Part shown: positions 4,373 through 5,520 of the stretch, piece after piece | Layout: every line of letters starts with the position of its first letter | How positions within the stretch are numbered: position 1 is the stretch's first letter | NCBI GenBank assembly: GCA_030631125.1 | Contig: DAOVLS010000183.1 | Coordinates: 1 to 5,520, forward strand | Length of the DNA: 5,520 nucleotides | From: Planctomycetales bacterium | Lineage (GTDB): Bacteria > Planctomycetota > Phycisphaerae > SM23-33 | Reading direction: 5' to 3' | Program-made: the position numbers and the translations under genes | The notes under the pieces: model-generated | What the model was told of the DNA's origin: nothing | What the model saw: the letters and a program-made list of their open reading frames with translations, nothing else | Database searches by the model: none

Positions 4373-5520
4373 ATGAACGACCACATCGAATATGAAAGTC
4401 CGCTCACCGGGCGGTATGCGGGGTCGGAAATGCGGGAACTGTTCGGCGCACAGCGCAAGTTCTCGACGTGGCGGCGGCTTTGGCTGGCGATGGGGCAGGT
4501 TCAGCAGAAACTGGGGCTGAACATCTCCGACGAACAGCTCAAGGCGATGGCCGACCACCTCGACGACATTGATTTCGCCGCGGCGGCCGAATACGAAAAA
4601 AAGTTCCGCCACGACGTAATGGCGCACATCCACACCTTCGGCGACGCCGCGCCCTCGGCAAGGGGGATAATCCACCTCGGCGCTACCAGCCAGTTCGTCG
4701 TCGATAACACCGACCTGATACTGATGCGAGAGGCGATGGACATCCTCGCCGGTTCACTGGCCGGCGTCATAGACGCGCTCGGCTCACTGGCGAAGCGATA
4801 CCGATCTCTGCCCTGCCTGGGATTTACGCATTATCAGCCTGCGCAACTGACGACCGTCGGGAAGCGAGCGGCTGTGTGGTGCTGGGACTTCGTGACGGAC
4901 CTGAATGAACTCCAGCACCGGATTGACTGGCTGGAGTTCCGATCGGTCAAAGGCACCACCGGCACGCAGGATAGTTTCCTGGCGCTGTTCGACGGCGACC
5001 ATGCAAAGGTCCAGGCCTTGGAAAAGGCGGTCGCTGAAAAGATGGGCTTCGAGCGGATTTGCCCGGTAACGGGTCAAACCTACAGCCGGAAGGTCGATGC
5101 CCAGATCGCCGCCGCACTGGCGGGCATCGGCGCGTCGGTACACAAGTTCTGCAACGATATTCGTCTGATGAGCGGGATGAAGGAAGTCGATGAGCCGTTC
5201 GGGTCGAAGCAAGTCGGTTCCAGCGCCATGCCGTACAAGCGTAACCCGATGCGATGCGAGCGGGCGACGGCTTTGGCGCGGTTCCTGATGGACGTGTCGG
5301 CCTCGCCATTGCACACTGCCGCTGAGCAGTGGCTTGAGCGGTCGCTGGACGATTCTGCCAATAAGCGCCTGGCGATTCCCGAAGCCTTCCTGGCCGCTGA
5401 CGGCATACTGCGGATTGTCCTGAACGTCGCACGCGGGCTGGTGGTGTATGAGGGTTCAATTGCCTCGCACGTTGCCGCCGAGTTGCCGTTTATGGCTACC
5501 GAGCGCATCCTGATGGAGGC
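4373..5520 (+). CDS. purB: Adenylosuccinate lyase, long animal-like type, C-terminus cut by window edge
   Basis: Catalyses two fumarate-releasing steps of purine synthesis: SAICAR to AICAR, and adenylosuccinate to AMP. It is a cytosolic homotetramer of the fumarase/aspartase superfamily. The first 382 residues are present. Motifs: RHDVMAHIHTFG (79-90), IIHLGATS with DNTDL (99-115), GFTHYQPAQLTTVGKR (150-165) with catalytic His153, KGTTGTQDSF (193-202), and the superfamily signature GSSAMPYKRNPM (282-293) with the mobile-loop serines. QWLERSLDDSAN (319-330) and ELPFMATERI (370-379) follow. The sequence is strikingly close to the animal enzyme along its length and differs from the E. coli PurB subgroup. 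Relatives have about 480 residues, so roughly 100 are missing. ATG 4373 gives the usual YESPL.GRYA start, although no good ribosome site precedes it. All catalytic motifs look intact. It is divergent from the cyclophilin, with which it has no known functional link. Confidence 0.96.
   Translation, partial: MNDHIEYESPLTGRYAGSEMRELFGAQRKFSTWRRLWLAMGQVQQKLGLNISDEQLKAMADHLDDIDFAAAAEYEKKFRHDVMAHIHTFGDAAPSARGIIHLGATSQFVVDNTDLILMREAMDILAGSLAGVIDALGSLAKRYRSLPCLGFTHYQPAQLTTVGKRAAVWCWDFVTDLNELQHRIDWLEFRSVKGTTGTQDSFLALFDGDHAKVQALEKAVAEKMGFERICPVTGQTYSRKVDAQIAAALAGIGASVHKFCNDIRLMSGMKEVDEPFGSKQVGSSAMPYKRNPMRCERATALARFLMDVSASPLHTAAEQWLERSLDDSANKRLAIPEAFLAADGILRIVLNVARGLVVYEGSIASHVAAELPFMATERILME

Noticed and set aside
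3935..4675. Minus-strand open frame of 246 codons
   Set aside because: It overlaps the 5' part of purB in antisense and the promoter and leader of the cyclophilin gene. Its product is unlike any family and it has no suitable start.
4784..5508. Three overlapping minus-strand open frames
   Set aside because: All are antisense to purB, whose conserved motifs run uninterrupted through the region.

Overview
The window joins two kinds of DNA. Bases 1 to about 2.8 kb, read on the minus strand, are a tailed-phage head module in the order portal, putative scaffold, major capsid protein; the capsid gene runs off the left edge. Bases 3.2 to 5.5 kb hold two cellular genes: a secreted cyclophilin-type peptidyl-prolyl isomerase with a PEP-CTERM anchor (minus strand), and divergently from it purB, adenylosuccinate lyase (plus strand), which runs off the right edge.

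The organism is most likely a member of the Planctomycetota, perhaps Phycisphaerae, or a related lineage. This rests on the PEP-CTERM tail (VPEP, hydrophobic stretch, RRRRKK), which is common in that phylum, and on an adenylosuccinate lyase of the long type that closely resembles the animal enzyme. No rRNA or other taxonomic marker is present, so this is inference.

Layout: 1-533 (-) N-terminal 177 residues of a SU10/DUF5309-like HK97-fold capsid protein; 552-1166 (-) coiled-coil scaffold-like protein; 1187-2773 (-) SPP1 gp6-like portal with an in-frame palindromic insert; 2774-3194 non-coding, holding a 143-bp element bounded by 24-bp inverted repeats, a long A/T tract, a possible stem of unknown role and a strong terminator; 3195-3962 (-) PEP-CTERM cyclophilin; 3963-4372 non-coding divergent spacer with a near-consensus sigma-70 promoter for the cyclophilin, several hairpins and a GGTTG/CAACC motif cluster next to purB; 4373-5520 (+) purB.

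The three phage genes are tightly packed (a 20-bp gap or a 4-bp start/stop overlap, then an 18-bp gap), each with its own Shine-Dalgarno sequence, and look like one transcription unit: the portal forms the DNA-entry vertex, the scaffold templates assembly, and the capsid protein builds the shell. Terminase genes, which usually precede the portal, are absent; the phage block ends in the non-coding strip beside host genes, so this may be a prophage edge or a decayed or domesticated phage. The cyclophilin is a monocistronic unit with a mapped-looking promoter, a leader of about 155 nt and a terminator. It is not functionally related to purB. The most unusual items are the paired palindromes upstream of the portal and the palindromic element inside the portal gene.
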